Positions 37,673 through 50,402 of a DNA stretch of 64,000 nt are shown here, piece after piece (position 1 is the stretch's first letter; every line of letters starts with the position of its first letter). This DNA comes from Cololabis saira (lineage: Eukaryota > Chordata > Actinopteri > Beloniformes > Belonidae): the NCBI RefSeq assembly GCF_033807715.1, contig NC_084610.1:4707769-4771768 (forward strand), given 5' to 3'. Below the pieces are notes generated by a model. The model was not told where the DNA came from. It ran no database searches and worked only from the letters and a program-made list of their open reading frames with translations. A program made the translations under genes and the position numbers.

Positions 37673-38644
37673 CCCTGCATTCACACTGAAAGCGTCACGG
37701 GCGTCATAGGCAGTCAGCTGCCATTCATTTTCTATGAAAACACGCGTCGAGAGGCAGCGGAGGCCTTAGGAGCAGCCGGAGCAGCGCGTCAATTTGAAGT
37801 TGAAAAATCTGAACTTTATGCAAATGAGCAGCGGCGACGCCGAGGCAGCGTCCAATCACAGACCGGGATTCCTGAAGTGAGAACCTTAAATGCGGATTGT
37901 ACTTTCATGTACACACAAACGTACATTCATTCAAATGCGTACATGAGCAGAGCTGTGCACTAACAAACTTATATTATCAGGAATTAATATATTTCATCCA
38001 GCAAACTGACATTTTTGTTGATTTGACTGCCGTTTTTACCTGAACTGCTCATGTGAAACACGTAACTGATGGTTGAGGAGCTGGATGGTCCGAACAATTT
38101 TATTTGCTACATTGATCCAACGCAAAATAATTAAAAACCGTGCTTATTAATCGCAAAACACAGTTTAAACATCATGACCAAATCCGCTCCGACCCGGTGT
38201 GTCAGTGATCAGCGCAGACAGACTGCAGCTTCACCTGAATTATGGTTCCGCGTTAAATCGACGGCGTACTGTGTGCGTCGCCCCGTACCATACGGCGTAG
38301 GCTCTGCGTTGGTGTGACGCGGAACCATAAATCGGGAGCAAGTACTCGCTGGCGGTTGATGTTGATCCGCGGACCAAACTTGTTAAGGAGCATCAAACTC
38401 ACTCTTATCTACGCGGAAATAACGCTAAAATATAAAGAAGGCGTCCCAATGTGTGATCCATGGTGAAATAGGAAACTGAAGATATGCACGCTGCACGCTA
38501 TATGTGTAGGCTGTTCCCACTGTTCCCTCCAGTTCTGCAGCGCAGCTTTAGCCCCGCCCCCTGCAGGCGTCGACAGTACATGTACACCAAACAGCGAGAT
38601 GCAGGCGTCAGGAGATTTTTGACGCTTTCAGTGTGAACGCAGGG
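37673..38644. mobile_element. Harbinger-like non-autonomous element (TTA duplication)
   Basis: 972 bp with ends CCCTGCATTCACACTGAAAG and its complement GCTTTCAGTGTGAACGCAGGG, flanked by TTA at 37670-37672 and 38645-38647. A 3-bp TTA target with long terminal inverted repeats is typical of PIF/Harbinger. No transposase or Myb-like ORF is visible. A smaller inverted-repeat element sits inside at 38240. Confidence 0.8.
38240..38330. mobile_element. 91-bp MITE (TTATGGTTCCGCGTTA ends)
   Basis: TTATGGTTCCGCGTTA at the left and TGACGCGGAACCATAA at the right are inverted with one mismatch. TTA/TAA at the extreme ends may be the target duplication. The core carries ACGGCGTAGGCTCTGCGTTG, shared with 551-672. 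Nested in the Harbinger-like element. Confidence 0.8.
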
Positions 38645-39533
38645 TTAGGGTGCAGTTCGTCTACGGAGTCAGACAATACAAAGTTAATGGAGATTTTTCC
38701 AGGGAAGGTCTTGTTTACCGGTAGTTCAGCAAGAAAAGGCACATTCTTCTCATATTACAACAGCATGACTCTGCAGTCCAGATGCCAAGCTGACCCGTCT
38801 GCAGTCCAGGCCCGTCACCCGGTAACAACAATACTCAGGTGGACATTTTAATGAAAGCGTTTTGCTGGTTAAGATAAAAACTACGAGGAAGGCTGTTCTG
38901 TAGTAAAGTGACTGAATTTTGGCAGCAGCATCCGAATGGCCGTTTAAATCAAGGAGAGTGCACATATCAGGTGCTTTAACATGAACATGAAGCTGTCAGA
39001 CTGGTTACAGTTTACATTTAATCATGGCTCCATCTTCAAGCCTGAACATGATAATTGCAGCTCGTTCCAGAGCGTTAAATTATAGCTGCATTACCAAGCA
39101 GGCGTGTTGTAACTGCTCCGTGGGAAGCTAAATTTAGCCACCTCACGCAGTTGGATAGTTTAATATTTTGCAGTTTGACAGGATTGTTGCGTGTGCTGAT
39201 CTGAAATGGATGAAGTGAAGCTCGGCTGCACACGTTACACATCCAGATGAAACACAGGTCCCGTCGGACGTCAGTGCTCTGAACCCGCCAGCCGAGGGCT
39301 CCGGTCATCAGCTAGACTTTCCTACCATGACATTAATCTCCCACAGCTTGATCACAGTTGAGTGACCAGAGGCTGCCGGGGAGGCCAGCACGCGTCACTA
39401 GAGCTCATTACCACACCAGTCAATCCCTCCGTCGAGGTGTGTGTTCCTGGTCAGACATTCATCACACAGAAGGTCCTGAAGACCCTCAGCATACGTCTGA
39501 GATGAAGGTAGTGGTGTAACATCAACTGGAGAC

Positions 39534-40874
<1,341 letters not shown>

Positions 40875-41615
40875 CTGGAGACACAGAAGTACGGGGGGTT
40901 TCAATCCATCCATATTTGGGTTAAAAAGGGGGATGGGATGCTTTCTGCATCAAGACATGTAAAGGAAATGCCAGACTGTGGAGAGGCAGCGTGTTTGTTT
41001 ACCCAACAAGTCTGCTTAGGAAAACTGCAAACATCCAGACTGATCACACGATGGCTGCTCGGGCTTCTCCAGAGACCGCCGGTTAGCGAGCGCCTGAATG
41101 TGTGTCATTCCACTTCTTTGTGGGAAGATGGAGTGTGCCATGCAGTGAGAACGATAATGCACTTCGGTCATGTTTCATTAGGCGGCGTGATGGGGGGGGG
41201 GTTGCAGGATGCTGGTGGCCCGGCGAGACTCGGCCTTCCTCTGAGTGGATCTCAGGAAACGCTCGGAGTCATCAGTGATGGAATGAGACGGATTAAAGGC
41301 GACAGAGATAATCTTTAATTAAACCGAAGGAAATCTTAGAAACTTAATTCTTGGAGCGATTAGGGTTAACAAAGAGGGAGGGGGGGCGACTGCGGTGGAA
41401 TCTTAAACGAGTATTTGATCAAAACTATTTGCAATGGCCTCGAAGAAAAACCCTCGAGCTGTGTATTTGATTAAACTCTTAAAAAGAAAATCACACTTCA
41501 TGAAATATCAGACACATCCATGGAGATCTAGATGCGCAAAAGATGCCATCAGTTTGGAAAAAAAATGGTTTTAAAGATGAATATATGATGCTACAAATCA
41601 TTTTTTAACCTTTAA

Positions 41616-42239
41616 CCCTTGTACTGTCTTTGGGTCAAATTGACCTAATTCTCCTTCCTTCTTCCCTTCCTCTTTTCTCCCTTCCTTCCTTCTTTTCTCC
41701 CTTCCTTTCTCCCATCCTCCCTTCCTTCCTTTCTCCCATCCTCCCTTCCTTATTTTCTCCCTTCCTTCCATCCTTATTTTCTCCCTTCCTTCCTTCTTTT
41801 CTCCCTTCCTTCCTTCCTTCCTTCCTCCTGCTCTCTCCTTCCCTCTTCCCTTCCTCTTTTCTCCCTTCCTTCCTTCTTTCCTTGTTTTCTCCCTTCCTTC
41901 TCCCTTCTTTCCTTCCTTCCCTCCTTTCTCCCATCCTCCCTTCCTTATTTTCTCCCTTCCTTCCATCCTTCTTTTCTCCCTTCCTTCCTTCTTTTCTCCA
42001 TTCCTTCCTTCCTTTTTTCCTCCTGCTCTCTCCTTCCTTCTTCCCTTCCTCTTTTCTCCCTTCCTTCTCCTTCCTTCTTTCTTTCTTTCTTTCCATTTTT
42101 CTTTCCTTCCTCCCTCCCTTCTTTTCTCCCATCCTCCCTTCCTTATTTTCTCCCTTCCTTCTATCCTTCTTTTCTCCCTTCCTCCCTTATTTCTCCCTTC
42201 TTCTCTTCCTCCTTCCTTGACCCGAAGACAGCACAAGGG
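41616..42239. mobile_element. TTAA-flanked element filled with CTTCC repeats
   Basis: 624 bp with ends CCCTTGTACTGTCTTTGGGT and its complement ACCCGAAGACAGCACAAGGG, flanked by TTAA at 41612-41615 and 42240-42243. Nearly the whole interior is a pyrimidine-only array (CTTCC, TTTTCTCC, CCATCCTC units) with a higher-order unit of about 192 bp (41825 against 42017). It is non-coding; the long frames on both strands are repeat artefacts. Confidence 0.85.
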
Positions 42240-43744
42240 TTAAGAACTCATTATGTCAGAGCATCGACGGTAGAACTTGAAAAGCAGGGATTTTTAGAAA
42301 AACGAACTTCAGGAAGTAAAGTGGCAACAAGACTGTTGTTTTTGGAAGTGTTGCACCTTGTGTTTGTGTTTCTGAGGCTACGTTGCATCCGTTGAAATGC
42401 CAGATTGCTGTATTTTACAACTCAGGGCTACCGTGCGCTGCAGTCTCACTGGCCCCTCACTTTTACAACTGCTGTGCTGCGGCATTTCGCTCCTTCCCGT
42501 CTCCCTGCAGAGCCGAGGAGATGTTTTCCGATGAGCCCTGATCAGAGCAGTGGCCGGGGGGGCGGGGGTGAATAGCTTGGATGCAGCCACTGTGACATCC
42601 GCCAGCCGAAACCACAAAGCGTCTATCAACAACGAAAACCACACAGGGTGGATCGGGCTCCTTATCAAACACCGAGGATGTTTTTGAAGCACATCCATTA
42701 GTCAGAACACTTTCATGAGCACAAGAGACTCCAAACAAATTTACCCAAAGCTGATCTTGATAATAAAAACTGTTTATTGTGCAGTGGAGAAGAACTGAAC
42801 TGAACTTTATTCACCTGAATGTTGTGATGAGCCTAAACAATCGCAGAGTGTGTGACGTCTGAGAAAAAGCATAATTTTTTAAACCAGAGTATAATTAAAG
42901 ACTTTTTTTTTTACTCTACAATACATCAAATGAGCGTCGGAGAACTCACTCTCCAAAAAGCAACAGCTGTAATTAGGCATAAAGCAAGACCCCAGTGAAA
43001 CAGAAACAGCTCTTAAACACAGCTAATTGCATCCAGGAATGCAGACAATAGCCCATTCAGTCCCAAAGCCAACAATACGTGTCACGAGTCGAATAAAAAA
43101 CAACACGAGCATGCTGTGAAACCACTGAAGCCAAAAACACGTTTATTGCAGCAGTGCATCTATAAAGCTCGCTTCATAAGCACCCTTGTATGTATCAGAA
43201 AGGGAAGCACGCTCGCGCTCATACAGAAGGATCCGTGCATTGCATGGACTTGTTGCGTGAAATCTTTGTTGGGGAGATATCCATTGTCAGCAGGTTTCCG
43301 TTTATTGGGTCATCAAAGGTTGCTATGCATCATAATAGATCAATACAACAACAAAAAACTGATCACTGATCAATGCATTATGGGATTTGGAGCAGGAAGT
43401 CACTTCAGGCATGCAAAGACCCTGTTTAGATCTGGTATTAACATTGATACACCCTTAAGTATAGTTGTAAACACACCTACGCATTTGAGGTTGCGTCATC
43501 ACTCAAGCCACATTAGTCTCCACTTTGATTTTGAGGGGGGGGCACCAATGGATACACTGGAAACTGCCTCTGGTTGCCTTTTGATAGACATATTACCAAT
43601 CAGAGAAGTGAAGTGCGATGATGCCCTGCAGGGATTGGTTCAGGTTCATTGGTGAGGATGGCTGTTAATGCTCCAATAGGGTACCAGATCATTTACATCA
43701 AGTGAAAGGAAGGATTGGAAGGATAAGTTCTTTGGAAATCATTG

Positions 43745-44368
43745 ACTGCGTTTACATGCAGTCAATAACCCTTTTAAAACCCGAATATTAGCAATAACCC
43801 GGTTTTGCACGGCCATGTAAACACCAATAACCCCTTTGAATAACCCGAATTTGTTCATATTCAGGTTTTTAAAAAACCCGAATATGAGCCCTGGGTTACT
43901 CCTTTTAAAACCTGAATATTGGGTCATGTAAACGCCAAACGGAATATCCCCATCAAACGGAACAGGAATTTGTTTTCTGCACATGCTCTGTTCACAAGGA
44001 ATCCTGGTCTTTTGAGCCCAGGAAGTTCTTATAAACACGGAGAAACGCAAGACCAGGAGGAGACTAATCACTTCATAAATGTAATGAAGGATATGAACAT
44101 TTCTGCATTTGTAGATGCTAGAAAGTACCGGGATAGCGAGATTTAAAAGAAGGTGAGCGAAAAGTTGCGCGAAGCAGCATTTGTTTTGAATTTGGATACA
44201 GGAAGAAGAAGCGGAAATGACGGGAATTGCTTCATGATGTTCTCTGCGTGTTGTTGGTTTGATGGAGATATCCCAAATGATTAATTACCATGTAAACGGA
44301 ATATTCTGAATGTTTCAGTAACCGGATTATTAGCAATAACCCGAATTTTGAATGCATGTAAATGTACT
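43745..44368. mobile_element. TIR element with a Myb/SANT-like protein relic
   Basis: 624 bp with imperfect inverted ends ACTGCGTTTACATGCA and TGCATGTAAATGTACT, flanked by CATTG at 43740-43744 and 44369-44373. Both halves carry many ATAACCCGAATA-type subterminal repeats. It contains the coding relic at 44036-44200. Superfamily is unsettled: the Myb-like relic suggests Harbinger or a relative, but a 5-bp flanking match is not the usual 3-bp TWA. Confidence 0.75.
44036..44230 (+). pseudogene. Myb/SANT (MADF-like) DNA-binding domain relic
   Basis: The plus-strand frame reads QEETNHFINVMKDMNISAFV, then DARKYRDSEI, a TAA stop, and continues in the same frame KKVSEKLREAAF. The spacing (E-E-T-x-x-F-I-x-x-M-K, then K-x-R-x-x-x-I-[stop]-K-K-V) fits the Myb/SANT-like helix bundle encoded by Harbinger-type transposons. 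The stop in the middle of a conserved helix and loss of the rest show that it is dead. No DDE transposase portion is present. Confidence 0.55.
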
Positions 44369-47300
44369 CATTGTTCTTTATTTTCAGGTTGGCGAGTTCT
44401 AGTGCGTTGTCTACATGGATTCGGTCGCCAAGGTGGATTGTTATGTTTCACATATTTGATTCATCTTATATTTTACATTAGATCCCTTTCAAAACAACAT
44501 AATAAGAGCCAACCAAGCATGTAAAGATGCACGTTAATGCCAGGTGTCAGCAGATGCCCTTAGAGCTGTCAACTTTAGATTGGATTAATTAGGAGATGCT
44601 AAGAGCAGATATCCAAATGGATGATAGACTTTCACAGTATACCATGAGATCTGCATAGACCACCTAATCCGAGTCTGTTTTCTTTGAAAATATAAAAAAT
44701 GACTTGACATTGACACCATATCCTACATTTCCTTAGAAACAGTAATGTCGTTAACCTACAGGGGTTGAAATTTCAGTTAAAGGATGGAGGTGCTTGATGG
44801 AGATTATAAATAATACCGTCTAACGTGCAAGCGTGATTTGACTGAGTCCATCCTTGATAATATGACAGGTGTATATTTCATCTAATACCTCAACTAAATA
44901 AAGTCTTTAAAGAAGAAGAGAGAGTAAGATGAGGGGTTAAGGTAAGTGATGTGTGTCTGGGAGGAAGCCTGTGCGGGAATGTTACAGTTGGCTACGAAGA
45001 CGACCTTGAGGGAGCATCAGTAAAAGGCTTCATTAAACCGTTCGATTAACCTCTTCCTCTCATAAGCTCCATAAAACCGATGCGTGCACTTCAACTGCGT
45101 CCGCGTTTTGCGCATGAATCACAGCTGTAGAGCTTGACATTTACAGGACTGAGGGGGGATGTTGCAGGAAAGAGGGTCCCCGGCCAGACACTTGGTGAAT
45201 CATGGCCAAGATCAACCGGAGAGTGTTGACTGGAGTGTCACAGGGCACCCGCGGTGTCAACTCCTTCACTAATTGCTTTAGGGTGTTCATCATCGAGTTT
45301 GCAGTTAACTCCTCGCTGTCAAGTGCGCTAACAGTCAACAAAATGCATTGCTGCGTCTCCATACTAACAATCACACACGCAATTGCTAATTAGAGGCAGC
45401 GTCCATGAGAGGGAAACACTTTGGAGACAACTACCTCCTAATTTAGCCTCATGGTTTGTACCCACAAGCTTTGATCAGACTTTTTATTTGAAAAAGCTCA
45501 AAACATTCCTCCAGTCTCTCAAGGTTCCAGTGGCTTTATTTGCCCACTAACTGCTCCTAAAAGATATGTTGGAGTCTGGATTCCGGGGCCGTAAAGTGAC
45601 CTCAAATAGATGGATTAGCCTCAGTCATTCACTTCAGAGGGCACACAAATACACTTTGAGAGCGTATTAGATCTCTTTGGAGCTTAGCCTGATCAAATTA
45701 TTGCATTAGACCGGTCAACTTATCCAATTAAAGTTGTAAAATGCATGGCTCTCGCCCAAGCGAGACGGCGGATCCTTAGGGGCGTTGGAGGGTTTGCAGG
45801 AGGCTGAACCCTGTCCACCTCTTCATCGACAGACCAGGCCTCACCACATACTATTGCGGAGGATTACAGCCTTTCATCCGGCTCAGACTGCCGGCAGCAC
45901 ACAGGCGTCTTTGACGCCAGATATGTCTTGTAGCAACAGCAACGTACAGATTTGTTAAACCGTTTCCAGTTTCAATGTATTTAACAGAATAAGCCAACAC
46001 GTCTAGCCGGTCTTTGATGCCTTCATCAAAAACCTCCGTCCAAGGGACCCAGTCTTGATAAGACAAGGACAAATGCCCAGAAATATTTAGCTGTTGCGGA
46101 ACAAAATGGGAATGTTTCCAATTCTACCCACAGGCAAACTCGGTTACACAAAGCAAGTCCTATTATCTGTAATCCCTCAGTCTTCAAAGCCACTACGAAC
46201 ATGACAAATAGATTATTGATCAGCAGATGTCATCGCTAATGTCCTTTTGGTTTGCAGCTGCAGCCCCCTGCTCAAACCTGCCCTAAACCCTGTGGATGTC
46301 CAGCTGAGCTGCCCCCCCCCCTCTTCTCACGAAACCTCTCTCTTTCTCTCCGAGAAGACTTTTGCTTGTCCTCTAAGGTGTGGAAGGGGTCAGAGATGAA
46401 CGCCATCTGCTCCCGCAGGCAGAAAATGGCAGGTGAGGCCAGTGCTACGGTAAAAATCAAGGTCAAGAGGAGATTCGCAGAGCAACAAAGCTTGTGCAGC
46501 GATGAAGCGAGTGAGTGAAAAAGCGGAGATAAATCTGCATTGTTTTAATCCACGGGGGGAAGATTGCAAAGTCACAGAGCTTTGACACAGCAGCTTGCTA
46601 GAAAGAGGTCATGCAAGCGCATCCCCTCCCATCATGCTTTTCAGCGCTGCAGAGCATCCATATGCCCCTTTTAAACATGTCCATCACTCAGCAGAAGTCT
46701 CTCATGAACTTTATCATCTCCAACGCGTCCAGCACACACTGACGCGCCCGAGCCCCGGCAGCATTTCAAGGCCGACGCTTCATCAGATCCCTTTGAAAAG
46801 ACGTTTCATCGCGATTAATGGGAGAGCAAACAAAAGACGGATAACTGGAAACCCCGGTTCGGTGTCCGACTGTACGTTGTGTCTGATGTTGCCAAATTTG
46901 GACTTGCTCCATGTGATGTTGACACGGCTGCAGAGCTTTTGTTTCCGCCTGTCAAGGACGTGGTCACATTCAATGGAACGAGCAGGAAAAGCCCGGCCAG
47001 GATCCCACTGGGGTTTTGTGCTCTGTCAAGCAACGGAGCTGTGACTGAGCGCAGGAGGCTGCGTGCTCGTGGGGGGTGGGGGCCTTTTGGATGGAGAAGA
47101 TACAGCAGATGTTTTTGATGCACAAGCACAAACAAGCCAGACATTATCCTTAATGAGAAACATGTAATTAAAAATGAAGGCCTTTTCACGAGTAAGCACT
47201 CGCCACCTGTAGGCGACAAAGGTTGGTTTTGTGTTCATCAGCGATGCCAATCTGGCAGGAAATATTTGACTAATTGCATCAAGAGTGTGCTAAAGTCCTA

Positions 47301-50121
47301 ACTCCTGCATTTTAGCGTTGCTTTTAGCAGTTTAAAAGGAAAGTATCCGCGTCTGGAGCCGCAACAAGTCATAATTGTCCAATCTGTGTTCTTGAACAGT
47401 GTGAAACTGCCCAATAATGTGGCACAATGAGAGACATGAATGCAGTAGGTCAGTAGGTCATAAAGAAAGGATGCAGGGAACTGGAGGAATGCGAGGGCTT
47501 CTCTTTCACCTCTTGACGGATTGATGGGCCCCATACTCGGAGGGGTGGAGGGAGACATCTACAGCGCCGTGAGATGCTGCCTAATAAGGGGAAAGAGGTG
47601 TTTTTGTTGTGTTTTTTTTTCTTGAGGTCTACGTTTTAGCTGAACAAAAGCCTTTGTGAAGTCATTCATCACTGTCGCCGCTCTGAATCAAACAACTCTG
47701 GGAAGAAATGGGAACAAATCCTGCTTGGTGGTATGTTGTTTCTGAAAACTCGGCTTCAAAGACGGAGAATTTTCAAAGCAACATGCACTGGTTTGTTTAC
47801 AGCCTTGAGATGATTGCATCTCAGCTCAGAGAGCTTCTTGCAGTTTTATCTGTCAATACACAGTGGAAGACAATAGGATCTTTGTAGATAGCACTTCCCT
47901 TTAGACAAACCAAACTTCTGTCTAGCTCCCAGTGTGTCACAGACCGGCTCTCTGGTGGCCACCCTGGCGTCAGACTGCACCACATTGAAGGAATGGATGC
48001 TATTTTTCTGACCCTGATCTAATGATTTTGGTACTTAAATTAATACATATATCCTGGTTCTGGCATTATACTTAAGAGAGGCTTCTAAAACTGAATAAAT
48101 AATCAAAAATGAACGTTACGTCTCCAAAATCGACTTATTTCCCCTCCTCATTTTTTTTGGAGTTATGGACAGTGGTCGCAGCTGATGTAATATATTGTTG
48201 GAGTGAAAAAAAACGCAATATTAGGTGATCTGAGAATTAAAATGCTCGGGGAAACTTCTCAACACAAAACACTGGGACTCCAATACAGAAGTTGAATTTC
48301 AAAAGGCCAAAACAAAAAAACGGCTAAAAATGTGCAATATTAAAAAGATATAAAAACCACACGTCCCCTCTTGAGACTCCATTTAGTACCTCATTTCAGC
48401 TATCTAAATAAACACTCCTGGTTTTGACATCAGTCCTGAGTGATACAATCACAAGTGTGCAGCCTTGTAGGTCGGATAAGCGATTTTTCGATGATGTTAC
48501 ATCTTGATATTTCATAAATACAGACAAGACACAGAACATAATTCATAAATCGGACATGACAGTGGTTGTAGATTTTCTGATAAAACCCATGCTTGCTTTT
48601 AGGAAACTTTACTGCAGTAAGCGTTTTTTTGTCCCGGGAGGATAATATGTTGAACATTTCTCAGGAAAGTCTGGTTGGTTCAGTAGGAATGAAAATCTGT
48701 TCATGTTTAGTCTCAGCAGGAGGATTTCCATCACTTTTATGAAAAATAAAAGTGACAATCGTGAAAATGTGACGAGGTACCGTTGCGTTCCACCGAGCTG
48801 TGTTTTGCGAAAGAGTGTAATTCTTGTGAAATGTTGTCCTGCGAGGCTTCTTTCTATGAGATTTCTCTGCGAAAGAAAGAAGATGATCTCGACTTTGAAG
48901 AACGTGGACGAAAACAACCCAGTTTTGGACAGAATATTGCAACTATCGTTACTGCTGTGTCAGCGGATGGTTATTAAAATGGTCACATGACCGACCAAAT
49001 CACATCCATCCAGACTTGCAAATGCAAAAAGAAAAGAAAAGTGTTTCCATTACACTTTTGTGCTCAACTGGACCATCGACATGTCTAGAAAAAAGAAACC
49101 TAAACCATTACAAGTTTTTCTTGGCAATATTCAGGTTTCCACAATTCTAGTGGTGATGGAAACTCAGTCTGTGACATTCGCAACTGTACAACAGACCATT
49201 TGATGCCTGATGTTGGGAGATTTACGACTGCGTGTTAAGAGTCTGAATGGGAGGGGGTGTTTGAGGGGTTTATGAAAGATCAGTACAAACAGGAGTACTG
49301 GATGCTGTTTGAAGGCAGCTTTAAATACATACCCTATAACACCTAAAAGCTCAAGCTTTAACCTTGTCCTACATCCAAGATAATGTAAGCAACACACAAA
49401 GAACAACCACTCCAATCAAGTTCGTCGGTCATGCAACCGTAGGTTAGTTCCTGCGGAGACATTCGCTAACTCTAAGTGGCTATTAGGTCTGGCTGTCACA
49501 GAAGGTGTCTTATAAAGAGGGGAGGGAATGACTTGAGGGTCATTCCTTTACACATCACTTCCTTTATTAAGGTCCGGGCCAAGTAAAAGGGATGGTCAGT
49601 GGTCATTCATTCCCCTCGCCACCCACCCTGAGACCCCTGCCCCCTTCTGTCCCACCCCCAACCCCTCTCTGCTCACTCGGGGGGAAAATTACTTTGAGCT
49701 CCATTGAGATGGAGAAAGGTTTTTACAAAAGAGGGTGAAGTTTAAAAAATTGTCTCTTTCTTCTATGGGAGCGGTGCATCACTGGCAGGGCCAGGATGAT
49801 AGGTGCACGGAGGGGACAAGGTCATTAGATTGGCATCTCCATAAGCTCTTCATTCCCATTGTCAGGGCAAATCTGCTCCAAAAGACTTCCATGAGAAATG
49901 TCCCCGGTCAACCCCACACTGGGTCCAGACTCTATCTATTGTCTGCAACTTTCAGTGTGCTTCCAACACAAGAAGCATTTCTCAAAAACGGCATTCAAAG
50001 CTTGTTCTGCTCTCAGACCCAGATAACATTGTTCTGCTGCCTCCAGTTGGGAATGGATTGCAGACAGCTGCTGATATCCCCGAGTCATAAAACATCTGCC
50101 TAACAGTCTTGAGAACCTTAC

Positions 50122-50195
50122 CTTCTGACATTTCGGCGCTCCTCCTCGAGCTGTTTGAGAAGCTCATCGATGCATTTGTTGGCGTCCATGTACTC
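50122..50195 (-). CDS. Coding exon of the same coiled-coil protein (first exon in window)
   Basis: A 74-bp exon on the minus strand. The acceptor is TTCTTCTCTTTTTGACAG and the donor is a near-perfect GTAAGG after AGAAG. It starts in phase 0 and reads EYMDANKCIDELLKQLEEER, then RNVR and a split Arg codon (phase 2). The N-terminal part (YMDANKCIDELL) looks like the start of the coil, and the rest is classic coiled coil. The previous exon, and so the N-terminal domains that would identify the protein, lies beyond 50.2 kb and probably outside the window. I saw no further exon between 50196 and 64000. The gene is transcribed right to left across the window, and everything from 2203 to 50195 is its genomic body. 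Confidence 0.87.
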
Positions 50196-50324
50196 CTGTC
50201 AAAAAGAGAAGAAGGTTTATGAGAAACTGCTCTCCGGATTTGGACTTAAATCTTTGTTGTAAACATTGTAAATTGATCCAAATCCTTGCTCGAGGTGCTG
50301 CAAATCACAGACGGCGCAACAAAG

Positions 50325-50329
<5 letters not shown>

Positions 50330-50396
<67 letters not shown>
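50330..50396. repeat. (CA)n microsatellite, 67 bp
   Basis: An uninterrupted CA run about 130 bp upstream of the host exon's acceptor (on its minus-strand 5' side). Confidence 0.97.

Positions 50397-50402
<6 letters not shown>

Noticed and set aside
41598..42236. Long open frames on both strands rich in KEGRKE or LPSFLPSF
   Set aside because: Low-complexity translation of the CTTCC-type pyrimidine array inside a transposon shell.
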